From positions 124,001 through 188,000 of the forward strand of contig NW_020290016.1 in assembly GCF_003144195.1 (NCBI RefSeq): DNA of 64,000 nt. Direction: 5' to 3'. Shown here one piece after another: positions 34,647-46,136 of this stretch (position 1 is its first letter; every line of letters starts with the position of its first letter). Below the pieces are notes generated by a model, which saw only the letters and a program-made list of their open reading frames with translations, was not told where the DNA came from and did not search any database. This DNA is from Ceraceosorus guamensis (taxonomy: Eukaryota; Basidiomycota; Exobasidiomycetes; Ceraceosorales; Ceraceosoraceae). A program made the position numbers and the translations under genes.

Positions 34647-35730
34647 ATGACTACGCAGAACTTTGATCCCAACAGGGCACAGAACCTGCCAGAGATCGAA
34701 AAGCAGATGGCAGTCAAGTGCGTGGAGCACGCTCAGATCTACTGGAACTTGCTGGAGAAGATGGAGCCAAAGTCTTTGAGGCTGACCAAGTTGGACGACG
34801 AAATCTATGCTCACCTTGAAGAGGCTTTCCCTGATCTCAAGGAGGGAGGATCAGGCAGCGTTGCGAAGCTCGACGAGGAACTTATGAAGAGCCCTTCTGG
34901 CAAAGAAAGGTGGAGAGAATTCATCAACAAGTATGAGAACAAGGGTGAGTGTCGAAAGACAGGCTCTCTTTGTCTGCGGCAGACTCTGCTGCTCGCATCA
35001 TCTTGATGCCTCGAGCTGGACGGGCGGCGCGCGAGAGCCATCACGCTCGTCCCTCTTGTCTTGAAACGCCGTGCCATGACAGATCGGCGTGGGTCGCGTG
35101 ACAATAGGGTGTATGCGATGTCCAAAGGAATGCATTGCTTCCAGCTTGCTTACGCGCGCTCTATATGGGAAAGATGACAGCGTTCAAGCTGTTGTCTTTT
35201 CAACCTCAGCTCTACTGACCACGCTACGCCCCGCTCCTTCGCAGTTGCGGATTACAACTTCGGGACTTTGATTCGCACCGACGCCGCTGAGGAATACACA
35301 CAGTACAACACGACTTTTGGTGAGTTTCTCGCTCCAATGTATCGAGGCTCGGGTGCTACACAGGCAAAGGAATCTGTCAGCAGCGGCCGATCCTCAACCC
35401 TGGCGATCGAGCTCACGCTTCGAAAGCTACATGCCCCTTCTCTCACAGTCACGCGCATGCAGTTCTACGCCTACGAGATCGCACGAAACAGGCGAGGCCT
35501 CAATGACTGGGTGTGAGTATTGTGCATGTTTGTAAAACATCAGCAAGAGGGTTCAGAAGCTGAGTCGTTCCACGTCTATGTGTCTGGATGCATTCGTAGA
35601 CGAACAAAGGCTATTGAGGAAGCGGAGGCCGAGAAAGCCGTGAGTTTTGACTGCTGCACCGCAACCGATCAATGCCAGATGCCAGCGTTGAAATTGGTTT
35701 CGCTTGATGCAGAAGAAGGGCAAGAAGTGA
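34647..35730 (+). CDS. PBDC1: PBDC1 / Chp1 (YPL225W) homolog, eEF1A biogenesis chaperone
   Basis: The yeast ortholog is described as a ribosome-associated chaperone that protects nascent eEF1A. Five exons: 34647-34944, 35245-35319, 35449-35512, 35600-35639 and 35713-35730, giving 164 residues. Family sequence is clear: NLPEIEKQMAVKCVEHAQIYWNLLEKM, LTKLDDEIYAHLEEAFPDL, GKERWREFINKYENK, then VADYNFGTLIRTDAAEEYTQ, TRMQFYAYEIARNRRGLNDWV, a short Glu/Ala/Lys helix, and a final KKGKK. The first intron is 300 bp, the longest in this gene; later exons are very short (75, 64, 40 and 18 nt). All phases close. The length matches the family (about 150-230). Confidence 0.95.
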
Positions 35731-38700
35731 TGGGAAGAAGAGCAAGAAGTGATCGCTGGGCATTTGGCTCGATACGCTGCAGGCTACAACGAAGTGTCAC
35801 ATCACTTTGGTGAGAAAATTTGATGAAGCTGTTTCTATGCTCCAGCGCGAGTACATTAGTGTGCAACAACTCCCTGGGCGCTCGTTCACGTGATTGTTCG
35901 AACTTCCGAGAGAACCGTTGATCGCATGACACCCGGTATGTGGGACACTCCAGATGAGACGTTGGTGACAACAGAAGGCTGGGAACGACGAATGGACAGC
36001 TCGGCGACGGCACGAGCTTGTTGGTGGACCCGATGTAGCTCGGCTCCGCTAGCGATAGGCATAGAGTACCTTGTGTGACACTGGCCTTATTCATGAGTGC
36101 AGAAGCGACAACTCGGTATGGGCAGCCGACCGTCGCGCGCTTTGCTGCTGCACATCCTAAAGAAAATGGAACTCGTGATGAAACTCGTGAGCATGAACTA
36201 GCTTTATTTTGGCCTACATTGGCACAACACAAGTGGAAGGAATAGCAAGGATAAACGTACGTCTGCTCTAGCATTCTTGCTCTGCAAGGCATCCTGCTCT
36301 CGAAGGCCTAAGCACGTCCCGTGGCTGTGTCCTCAGCTTCGAGATGTTCGAGGTGAGAAGGGCATCACGACAACGATCAGCTCGTCGAGTGCTTTCGCGT
36401 TCGTGCTTGGCCATCAAGACGCTCTGGTTCCCCAGCTGCGACCTGCCCGCCGCGACTGAGCGGTGGGCCGGTACGCGTTTACTCGCAGTACACGGTGACA
36501 ACACTCATATTGCGTTCTCGCAGCTGAAAGGCGATAGTGAAGAGCACACCAGACAACGCCGGTGTAGCTGCAGGGTGATCGAGCCCATTCCTGAACAAAA
36601 GCGTCGAACTTGCCCTCATGCAAGACCACGAAAGGACTTTATGAGGTCCCATCAGCCTTTTGAGTGTTGCGTGCAAGGCTCGATCAACACTGACGGTACA
36701 AGACGCCGACCAGCAAATGTGGATTTTTTTCGCTCATTGTATCGAAGCGTTCCAAGCTTTGCGATTCTGATTGCTTTTGCAAGATAGATGTAATGTACGT
36801 GGAGAGGGGTCTAACTGGATGTCAAAGCCATAGCGCTTGTTGGGCAAAGCGCTGTTGTACAGTATGCGCATGTGTCATCTATCTTCCTTTGTCCTCGAGC
36901 ACCCATTTTAGCGCAGGCGACGCGACTCGACTCCATCCCCAATTGCCGGCGTGCCTGGCGCATGTGGGTTTGCGCTGACATGTTTAAAGGCTCACTTTCG
37001 CATCTCGTACACGAGTCGGCATGGCATGATCTTTCCGAATCTCTGACCCTCCGACGCAGAAGGTCGTGATGCCCTCAATGCCATGCGTTTACCCATGCGC
37101 ATGCATGGCACCCTTCGAGCGGTCTTTAATGATGTGCCTTGATTCGCGAAGGTGTGGAGCGGTGTGCGCGAATGTTGGCTGCGGGGGCCAGAGCCTGCGC
37201 ACCCAAACCTCTCGTCGCTGCGCATGACAATCACAATCACGATGGAAACTCACAAATGTCAAGAAGACCTTGCCGCTTCGCCAGTGCGGCTGTCTTTGCC
37301 TTCTTGACCACGACACTTGTGACTTGGTGCGAGACAAGTAGCGCGAGGCGCTTTGGATCTCACGAGCAGCGATCAGTAAGTGGCCTGTCTCGGTGCATGC
37401 GTGCTTGGTTGCTCGACCGTGACGGCCACAATCGTGAATTCGTGATTGCAGCTCTAGCTTGCCGAGAGCTACTGCAGCTTGCATCCCTTCTCTCCAAGAC
37501 CAGCGGCCGTCTATAGCTGACACCCATCCGAAGTGGAGAGACTTTGGTGATTAAGCGATTCGTGGGAAACGCCCTGCATCGAGGTGCGGATCTAGATGCC
37601 CAAGGGTGCAAATGTCCGCGGAGAACAGTTGCTCAAACAAAAGGAAAACTTGATCGAACGCACGCGGTGCTGTGCTGTGCATGCAGCTCGGCAAAACGTA
37701 CCTACGCGGGTAGCACATACATATGAAGCGCATCGCGCACCGGTAAAGCTGAAATCACGTCGAAATGCGCAGCAGCACACAGCAGCCAAAAGCGCGCAAC
37801 ACAACTTGACCCGCATCCTTACCATTCAGATTCACACTTACGAGCACATCCAAAGCTCTCGCATGGACATGAGCTCGAGGTCGACAGGCGCGAATTGATG
37901 TGCCCTAGCGCTCGCCTCATCCTCCTCAGACGGTGGCGTAATTGACCAACACGTCGCTCACGCGCGCCGTCATGCGGCTCTGAAACATTAATTCACCATT
38001 CACAATCGATTCCATTCACGATTTCATCCAGCATCACCCGCCATCCATCCGCGGCCACGCCTCCGCTCGAAGCTTACGTCGTCCAGTGCACCTCGATCCG
38101 GCCAGCACTCTGATCGTGCTGTAGCGAGCGATTTTGCGCGTGCAGGTGCGGTGTCTGATCTATGCTACGAGCAATGACTCATCTGCATCGACCTCATCAG
38201 CCAGCATATCTCGATCGCCCAGCAGCAGCAACCGTCTGCGCCTCACGCGCCTCAGCCTCTAGGCCTCTCAGTCGATCCTTTCCCACTTCGCTCACGCGCT
38301 CAAGTCGCGGAAGCAATTTGCAGAGGGCACAGCTCACCGAAATAGCGGAACAGTCTGACCAGCAGGCGATCGACTGCGCAGGACGAGGTTCTCATTCTAT
38401 AGTCCAGCAGTCGCAGCAGTCAAGAAGCATAGATTCGACTTCTGCTGCGACGCGCGCCTCGCAGACAAATCATCTCGCGGAATTGCTGTTCAGCCCACAA
38501 AAACATCGCGACGACGCCCGTGACGATCAAAAAGTCACGCACAGCGCAGGCCCTTCCCACCGATCGATCAACACTTTGACGAGCGGGATTGAGTTGACTG
38601 CTGCTGGATGACTGCGTAAGCGCTTCAGCGCGGCATCGTCTTCAAGGCAGCAGCCCGCGTACCCAAGACGGTCATCGCGTCTGCGCTCAGCACACGCGCT

Positions 38701-39097
38701 CGGGATAGCCCGAGGCGTGTTTGGTCGATCAGTCATACTTGATTGGTGACTGCTTCTGCTGGTCCTGCTGCTGCACCTATAGGTTCGGGTCGCCTGTCTC
38801 GCTTTGCCGCGCAAACGTGAGTCGTGAGACTCTATACATATCTGTTCTGAGGAGTCAGCGCGTGTTGGGCGCCGCTGCTTGCATCATCGAGCTCGTATCT
38901 GGCAGAGGTTCACAACTTGAGCCATCGCACTCGTGACTGCCCGCTCGCAGCGATTCGATGGCAAGACATCGCCACGCAACAACACATGCCCAAGGCTACT
39001 GCCAGTTTGCGGATACCCTAGCCGTCAAGGGTCTCGTCCAGCGCTCGTACTCCGGCGACCTCGTCGTGGCCATCTGAGCTCAGCGTGGCATCGCAGG
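35731..39097. other. 3.4-kb spacer upstream of the HMG-box gene
   Basis: No conserved coding sequence found on either strand. A 149-codon plus-strand frame at 38162-38611 is Gln/Ser/Arg-rich and may be transcribed leader of the HMG gene, but no splice link could be supported. Several ATTCGTGATT-type words (for example 37436, 37990-38020) occur. Confidence 0.45.
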
Positions 39098-41833
39098 ATG
39101 GGACCTTCATCCGGTCCCACCATGCTGGTTCCATCCAGTGGACCTTCGTCCCGGCCTTCGCAACCCTTCGCGGCATCAGATCCAAGCGCCATCTGTGCTA
39201 TCGGTGCGCCACCGCCGACGAAGAAATTTCACCGCAGCAAGGCGCAGGAGCAATCGGCTGGAATCCCACGGCCGCCCAATGCCTGGATTTTATATCGATC
39301 CGACAAGCTCAGAGCTGCGTCTGAGCCATCGAGCGACCAGCCTTTTCGCCTGTCTCCACTCGCAACGGGGTCTGACAGTGCAGGTCAAGAGTCGGAGAGC
39401 GAAGGTGCGGAAGCTTTTGGAAGTGCTGCTGCTCCCGCCAAATCTGCGAGCGGCGGCGCGCACAAGAATCCCAGGCAGGGCGACCTGAGCAAACGTCTGG
39501 CGTCTTCCTGGCAGAATGAGAAGCCGCAGGTGCGCCAGTACTACTATCAGCTGGCTGAGCAGCGCAAAGAGGAGCACAGGCGGATGTTCCCAGACTACAA
39601 GTTCGCACCCCGCGTCACTGCCAAGCTGCAAAAGTCTAGAGACGACAGAGCAGCGGCTGCGCTGGCTAATAAGAAGACACGGGACGTCTATGCGCTGCCT
39701 GCGTATGGATTTCATGGATCTTCCTCTGGCATCCCAGACGCGTGGGCAGACGCGGCGCTCGCTGACCAGCGGAGGTCCTCGGCGTCTTCGATGAACACGC
39801 CTGGCGTTGGATACCTGCCTTTTCAGGCTGATCCATCAAGCCTGCACCATCCCTGGCCGCAGCAATATCCCTACGCTGTCCCACCTCCACCTCAGAGTGC
39901 CGGAGCCTCCATCGAGCTGGCCAGCACGCAGCAAGGAGGCGGACCCGCACGCCCTCGACTAGCCGTCCGCTCGGGCTCTGGAGACCGCCCAGCCCCGTAC
40001 CAGACGCAATCGCCAAGCTCGCCGAGGCATTCCATCTCGGCGCATCCCAGCGCCGATTCGCGGGGCTCGCGCGGCCTCGCCAAACGGCCGCCAGTCTCAC
40101 GTCAGGGATCTAGCCTTCGAAGATCGGGAAGCGGTTCTTCGCACGAGCCCAAATCGAGAGGAAGCTTTCAGCAGCAGGTCGAAGCTGCCGATGCGCAGCA
40201 ATCTGCCCTAGCAGCGCGACGTCGTGCCTCGACGCTGTCCAGCAATGCGTCCAACCCTCCGGCGCACCCGACCGACGCCTCCCACAATCAACCATGGTCA
40301 GCTAGCTCCGCGGACCGCTTTTCCACGGCGGCTCTTGTAGGCCCGCGCCAAACGTCACTCCAAAGCCTGGCTGGCAGTTCGCCTATCGAGCCTTTTAGCG
40401 CTCTGGCCTTCGATCCTAACCTCGCCAACATGCCTGACACCGGTTCAAACGAAGTCGACGCTCAGCAATTCGACATCTACGGAGGTGTTGGTGCAGCGCT
40501 CGCTTCCACATCAGACTTTGATGGTTTCCCGCCCGAAATGATCGGCGACGTAGGTGCTGATGAGCGTGAGATGGTCGCTCGACTTCTTGGTAACAATTAC
40601 CTGTCAGCTTTGAGCGCTGCTCCGTCCCAGGACGGTCTGCAACCCGCCGCCTTGATGGGCGGTGACGCATACGAGCATCTGCAAAATGCACTGCCTGCCT
40701 CGGCTGCCAGCACCACTTCTGGCTTTAGCATTTCGTCAGGTCCAGCTGCCTCGTCTTTCATGAGCAGATCTTCGGCATCTAGGATGCACTCGACAGCTTC
40801 ATCAGGGCAATCAGAGCCAGTGTATCTCAGCTCTGCGAAGCAGCCAGCTGAGTCGTTTGCAACGCACAGCGAGCCGCACGCCGCGCCTCTTCCGTCATCA
40901 GGCAAGGGCTGGGTAGACGAAATGGCAAATCAGCTTGTACATCAGTGGAGCCAAGATTCGGAAGAAGTCAAATTTGACCATCCTTTCATAGACTCGGGCG
41001 CAGACCGGCAGACCTCCCATGCTGGCCCTGCTTCTCTCCCTTTTCAGCAACCTCTCGAGCCATTCGGGCTCTCGAGTGGGGTCACAGAGGCGAGCGGGGG
41101 ATGGCCCAGAGACGGGCATGTCCATCCTGATCCCTTCCTGCCCCCCGTTCTTCTACAGCAAGCGCGACCGCCTGCGAAACAAGGGACGGAACGTGCGGAT
41201 GCGCGTTCGCACGGTTCAGCACCACGCATTCGAAATGTCTTTGTCCCGGCGAGCGTTGCGCAGAGACAGGAAGCTCAAGCTCGCCAGCGCGATATAGGCA
41301 TCGCTTCTCGCACACCAAGCGCTTCGGACGTCAACGATTCGCAGAATGCGTCGGATTCCCCAGCTGCATCGACTCGCTTCGCCCCACCTGCGCAGTTGAT
41401 GTCGTATCCCAAGCCGCCCTCGCAGAGGAATGGCATCGATCAACGAGCTGGAGGGCAAGCCTTGCGCGATGGGATTTCCACTGATTCTATGTTCCAAACC
41501 GAAGGTAATGCGTCAGCAGATACCTCGAGGTCGTTCTCCTCGGTCATCTCGTGGTCGAAGGCGAGGGGCGGTGGTGCCGGAGCGTCGTCTGACGACTCGG
41601 GCGTCAACGTGGAGTCCAAGGCTCAAGCTGAACGCTCGGCACATCGTCCGACAAGCAGCACGGACGCCTCGGCGTCCTCTAGCGGAGCGCTCAACCACAA
41701 CGCTGCGGCGATCGATGCGACATTGGGCGCTTCGGAATTGCACAACAATGGTCAGCTCGACTGGGAAGCGTTCTTTGCAGACGATGAGATTTCCTTTTTG
41801 CAACAGCAACATCAAAAACGTCCGCCATCGTAG
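39098..41833 (+). CDS. HMG-box transcription factor (Prf1/MATA_HMG-like) with interrupted box
   Basis: A sequence-specific nuclear regulator of 911 residues, from the ATG at 39098; in-frame codons upstream have no ATG. The HMG box spans about 55-172. The first half reads IPRPPNAWILYRSDKL; the second reads GDLSKRLASSWQNEKPQVRQYY then YQLAEQRKEEHRRMFPDYKF and APRV. This is the MATA/Prf1/Ste11-like subclass (RPPNA...LYR, FPDYKxxPR). Between them lie about 55 residues where relatives have about 14; the extra part is acidic and Ser/Ala-rich, with no consensus intron borders. The remainder is Ser/Gln/Pro-rich, as in smut Prf1 and Rop1. Orthology to Prf1 (pheromone response) is a guess: no mating-type or pheromone gene is near, and no exact ACAAAGGGA element was found upstream. 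Confidence 0.85.
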   Translation: MGPSSGPTMLVPSSGPSSRPSQPFAASDPSAICAIGAPPPTKKFHRSKAQEQSAGIPRPPNAWILYRSDKLRAASEPSSDQPFRLSPLATGSDSAGQESESEGAEAFGSAAAPAKSASGGAHKNPRQGDLSKRLASSWQNEKPQVRQYYYQLAEQRKEEHRRMFPDYKFAPRVTAKLQKSRDDRAAAALANKKTRDVYALPAYGFHGSSSGIPDAWADAALADQRRSSASSMNTPGVGYLPFQADPSSLHHPWPQQYPYAVPPPPQSAGASIELASTQQGGGPARPRLAVRSGSGDRPAPYQTQSPSSPRHSISAHPSADSRGSRGLAKRPPVSRQGSSLRRSGSGSSHEPKSRGSFQQQVEAADAQQSALAARRRASTLSSNASNPPAHPTDASHNQPWSASSADRFSTAALVGPRQTSLQSLAGSSPIEPFSALAFDPNLANMPDTGSNEVDAQQFDIYGGVGAALASTSDFDGFPPEMIGDVGADEREMVARLLGNNYLSALSAAPSQDGLQPAALMGGDAYEHLQNALPASAASTTSGFSISSGPAASSFMSRSSASRMHSTASSGQSEPVYLSSAKQPAESFATHSEPHAAPLPSSGKGWVDEMANQLVHQWSQDSEEVKFDHPFIDSGADRQTSHAGPASLPFQQPLEPFGLSSGVTEASGGWPRDGHVHPDPFLPPVLLQQARPPAKQGTERADARSHGSAPRIRNVFVPASVAQRQEAQARQRDIGIASRTPSASDVNDSQNASDSPAASTRFAPPAQLMSYPKPPSQRNGIDQRAGGQALRDGISTDSMFQTEGNASADTSRSFSSVISWSKARGGGAGASSDDSGVNVESKAQAERSAHRPTSSTDASASSSGALNHNAAAIDATLGASELHNNGQLDWEAFFADDEISFLQQQHQKRPPS

Positions 41834-44202
41834 CTCCGTTCGTGTGGCCCACCAATCTTGGTTCCCGCCCATTCTGTAAATGTACCTGTCCAAACGAATC
41901 CCCCCGACAACCGCTGCTGATGTTTGTCTCCCCTTTTCCACTTACCTTACATTTGCCTTCCTTCTCTTTGTACACATTCCAGCAAGCTCATACCTCTCCG
42001 CACTTCTTGCGAAGATCACGCATCGCTGCTGTCAACCTCTCGAACGTCGTTCACAGTCTGCATCGCTGTTTTCCCATCATCATTTGAGCGCTTGACAATG
42101 CCAGCGCTTACCCTGTCCCTTGATCACCGAAACGAGGAAGCAATCTCTCTACACAAAGCCCTTCGCCTCATAGTTCTCCCCCTTTTGTCACCCTTGCAAT
42201 TCCCAATCACGAATGAGATGGCATACCAGAAGACCTCGTCGGAATTTTCCCTTCAGCATCGCTTGGGGCTATTGCCATTTCGCTCCGCGGTTGTGGCAAC
42301 GGCCGGATGACTTGCGCAGGCAAGGCTTTGGCGCCTTTACTAAATTTGAATGGAGGTGCGACCCTATAGTACCGCGCGACCCACGCGCGCGCTAGCACAA
42401 AGTGACACGCAGTCGCGGCCGATCGAGAGCCTCCTTCCTGGCGCAGAGCGTGCGCTATACGACTGCGACGCGCTCACCATTCACATTCTGACTTTAATTG
42501 CGCTGGCGTCTTTCCCTTCTTTCGCCCAGGTATACTGTTCTGGTCGCAAACACAGTCTGCAGGAATACGATAGACATGTAGAAAGGTACCGAGGAACTGG
42601 GGGAACGACGAACACACCCTACAATGAGAGATGAGAGCTTTGAGGCGCACCGTGTCAGCATCGGTGATGGTCGTCTATTGCTCAAGTCAAGTGTGTGATG
42701 AGCGATGCTCTACATGCGGATGCATAGGGGTGCGTACGGGCGTGCGCGTCACGTGACACACCGCACCTTCTTCACGCCGCGCTGCTGCCCGCGATCTCTG
42801 CGCAGTCCGAACTGCTACCGACCAGTCTCATAGACGCTTACCCTTGCCACCTAATCAGAGCTTTGAGGTGCTGTCGCCCGGTCCGGGTCTGAGCTACGAG
42901 GAGATGGGGATCACACATTCATGTCCCTGTTGATGATGCGCTGATGCCCATGCATCACTCTCTGCTGCCACTGACTTTGATCCGGACTCGCGCTCTGCGA
43001 CGATCACATGCCACGCCTCGGACCGCAAATCGGTACAGTAGGGGCTGCTGAAATTCACGACAGTGCTCGAAACGCGCAAGATTTCAAGCGGGGCCAAGTT
43101 GAAGTCACGAGTTGTGAAACACGAATGCGTGCTTGGGCGGAGCTTGTGAGTGCGTGTGAAGTGTGAAGGAATTGTGAGTCTTGCTTTGACGCAATTGTCG
43201 GGACATCGCGCTCGATCATCGACTTGTATATCTATCAATCAAACATGCAGCTGATGTCGCGCCTCGATCGCACTCTTGACTTGAGACGGAATCATGAGCA
43301 AACCTCGATCCATGCTGCAGCACCTCATTCGTGATTCACGAGTCTGAGTGGTGCGCCTTCCGTGTCGCCTGGTCCGCCGCCCCAGGCATGCAGTCGTGAG
43401 TCTTGCATGGTGCTGTTTGCTGGATCACAGCTATACCGCGGTACAGGTCGCAGGGGTGCGGGCGCCCACTATACAGTGGCAGGCAACAATGACACCTCAC
43501 ACCGCGTCGTGAGTGGGCGGGTGCCTGCATGCCCCACCGACTCACCGCTCTCACATAGGAACCGCGCTAGTCGCGAGTCCGCCTATGCATGCGCACCTGG
43601 CTCCTGCATGCATGCACACACGCGTTCTTCCTCCCGCCCAGCGCCACATCGATTCGCGCATGCTCCAAAGCCACTCAACGAGTTAAATGCGCGGAAGCTC
43701 GGGGGTCCGATGGGCGAGCCTTCAACCGTGCTGGACAATTCAGTGACTGAAGGCAACAGCGAGGGGCGACAGAAGAGTTGGGTTTAGAGGTGCAACACGA
43801 TGGTCTGGCCATTCGAATTCTGATTGCATCCTCCAGAATCTTCTCCAGCACCATCACCCGTCCGCTTCTTGTCCCCCTTCGCCCTTTTGTTGTCCTCTCA
43901 CCCTGTTCCCGCAGTCCCCACTCACAGCCTGTTCCTGTGTCTGCTCCTCCACCCGAATTATATTCGAATCGCGACCACCGGCTGCCTCTTAAGAACTCCG
44001 GCAAAGCACTTCAGGGTCCGTGCTAAGGTGTCGTCCATTCCCCTCTGGCACGTTCAAAAGCATAAGAAGTAGGGCTTCTTTACCGGGTCATCTAAGTTTC
44101 TCCCTCACGACTTCTCCCTCACACCCGGAGCATCGGCTCCTTACTTCGGCTTGCCAGTCCCGCAACCTCGCCTCTATAGTTTCCATTCACGCAATCACGA
44201 CA
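41834..44202. other. 2.4-kb spacer, HMG gene 3' flank and hydrolase promoter
   Basis: Includes ATTCGTGATTCACGAGTC at 43328-43345 and TGCATGC words near 43610. The pyrimidine-rich stretch from about 43830 to 44200 suits the leader of the secreted hydrolase. ORFs of up to 140 codons lack recognisable features. Confidence 0.45.
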
Positions 44203-46087
44203 ATGACACGCTTGATCTCGTTGACGACCTCTTTGGTGCTCCTCGCTACTGTCTTGCTCAGCAACGAAGCCCGAGGCAAAGGTCAGCCTCACCACCAGCA
44301 CCTCGCAGCTCGAAAGGCTGACGATGCATTCAACAAGCAGTACCTACAACAGAATTACCAAAATGGAGATGCAGCTCCGGGTGCCAAGGATGGAGACAGT
44401 CCCGGTCAGACGGTCATTATTAATGGCAACGGCGGCAGGGACAAGAACAGTCAACGTCCAGAGTGCCCAACGGTCTTTATCGGCACTGCCAACGTCAATG
44501 GCTCGCCTACAGCCGGCTGGCAAGGTCTTCCTCAAATTGTTGGGTTCGACTTGGATCGCAAGCTGAACGTCGGAGGTGGTGTGCAGCCCGTGTACATTGA
44601 GTCGAACAAAGACTTCAAGAAGGCAAAGCGTGTCGTTCTGGTTCAGCCCGGTCTGCCTCGCGATTCGTGGAGGTACGTCAAGCGAGCTCGGCCTTTCGAT
44701 CGCCCCCTTTTTTGGGCTGCTGACCTCATCCCCGTGCTTGCGTGTAGCTACGTCAACATCATGCGAAACAGCTTGCTCTGCGCCGTTTCCAGAGCAGACA
44801 TGGATGTGACGCTGCCAGACGTCATCGTAGCTGCGCCTGCTTGGTTGTCGGAAGACGACAAGAATGCAGGCGCCGCTCAGGATGGCGACATCTACTTCTC
44901 CAGCGGTGGATGGGCTGTCGGAAGCCAAAGTAGAGGACCTGGATCTACCTCGGTCTCCAGCATGGAAGTCTTGGACCGAGTGATCGACAGGTTCTTTAGC
45001 AGCGAATTTCCCAATGTCGCTTCCGTGAGTATCTGAGGCAGAACATGCCCGTGTGTCAAATTGGGCGGCTCCGCCCGGGGCAGCTCAGCCCACAAATGCG
45101 CGCGGGAATCGTCTTGCACCCATGCTGAACTCCACTCAACCTCATCTGCTCCTTTCGCGCCAGGTCATTGTTGCCGGACACTCACTCGGAGCGTCTCTGA
45201 CGCAAAGATACGCTGTACTTCGTGGGTATCATACCGTCCTTCACCACCCGCGATGATGAGCTGACGAATGAGTCCCTCTACCAGGCCGACCTAGTGCGCA
45301 AGACACTTCAGTGTCGTACTGGGTCGGAAACCCAGGTAAGCCATGATCTCGGCCACAAGGGTGTCGCGCAAGCATATGTACTCATTGCCGCTATCTCCAC
45401 TTTCTGCAGGCTCCTACGTCTGGCCCGTCGACAGCACCCCTATACAGGCGGCAGCGGGCTGCACTGGCGTGCAGGACTGGTCCTACTCCATCGACAATGG
45501 AGTCCCAGCTTACCGTTCTGCTGACGCTAAGAAGGACAAGAACGCTGTCCTGCAGCAGTACTTCTCGCGCAAGGTGCAATACGCGTTGGGACTCACGGAC
45601 CAGGAGGGAGGCGACACTCACTGCGAAGCTGCGACGCAGGGAAGCAGCCATTTGCAGAGAGGCCAGAATCTTGAGAAGGCGCTTGATGGTCTTTCAGGTG
45701 GCAAGCCCCAGTCCCACACCTTCAATTACGTCGCTGACACTGCGCACGAGTGAGTGAATGTGCGCGGAAGGAGTTGCAGGATGCGCGCTCACCTCTAATC
45801 CCTTGCCTCTCTTTAGGGATTACCTGATGATGACGGCACCCGAGAGCCAGAAGTTCCTCTTTGTGGATGGGCTGAGTGCGCAGAGAGCACAGAACGTGAG
45901 CGACTCTAGTAGTAGCAGCGGTTCCTCTTCCTCCTCCACCACGACCTCCTCCTCCGGCTCTTCTGGGAACTCTTCTGGCGGTGGAAGCGGCACTGGCTCC
46001 TCTGGGGCTCTCCCTACTATCCTCGCCAAGCCCCTCAATGCAGTTGCGCTTGGTTGCCTCGCTCTGACGATCGTCCTTGCCCTCTAA
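44203..46087 (+). CDS. Secreted alpha/beta hydrolase with GPI-type C-terminus
   Basis: Predicted wall- or membrane-anchored serine esterase or lipase-like enzyme of 488 residues. Exons 44203-44672, 44748-45024, 45164-45221, 45285-45335, 45410-45749 and 45817-46087. Signal peptide LISLTTSLVLLATVLLSNEARG. Core blocks: RVVLVQPGLPRDSW, DVIVAAPAWLS, the nucleophile elbow VIVAGHSLGAS (Ser about 255) spanning the start of exon 3, then SVSYWVGNPG joined to SYVWPVD, and a late HTFNYVADTAHE joined to DYLMM, where a His could complete the triad. The tail is a Ser/Thr/Gly linker followed by a hydrophobic end (NAVALGCLALTIVLAL), the classic GPI signal shape. The first intron is 75 nt and in frame, so retention would add 25 residues. 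Substrate unknown; cutinase-like or phospholipid esters are possible. Confidence 0.88.
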
Positions 46088-46136
46088 TCTACTTCCTCCT
46101 CCTCTTCGATCAATCTTATTTGCGCCACGGCTTGGA

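Noticed and set aside
38162-38611. 149-codon ORF as an upstream exon of the HMG gene
   Set aside because: No splice pair could be found that joins it in frame to 39098.
38933-39097. Extension of the HMG protein upstream of 39098
   Set aside because: The frame is open but starts with GTG and contains no ATG; treated as leader.
36300-39097. Pheromone response elements or mating-type genes near the HMG factor
   Set aside because: No exact ACAAAGGGA or its complement was found, and no receptor, pheromone or homeodomain gene is in the window.
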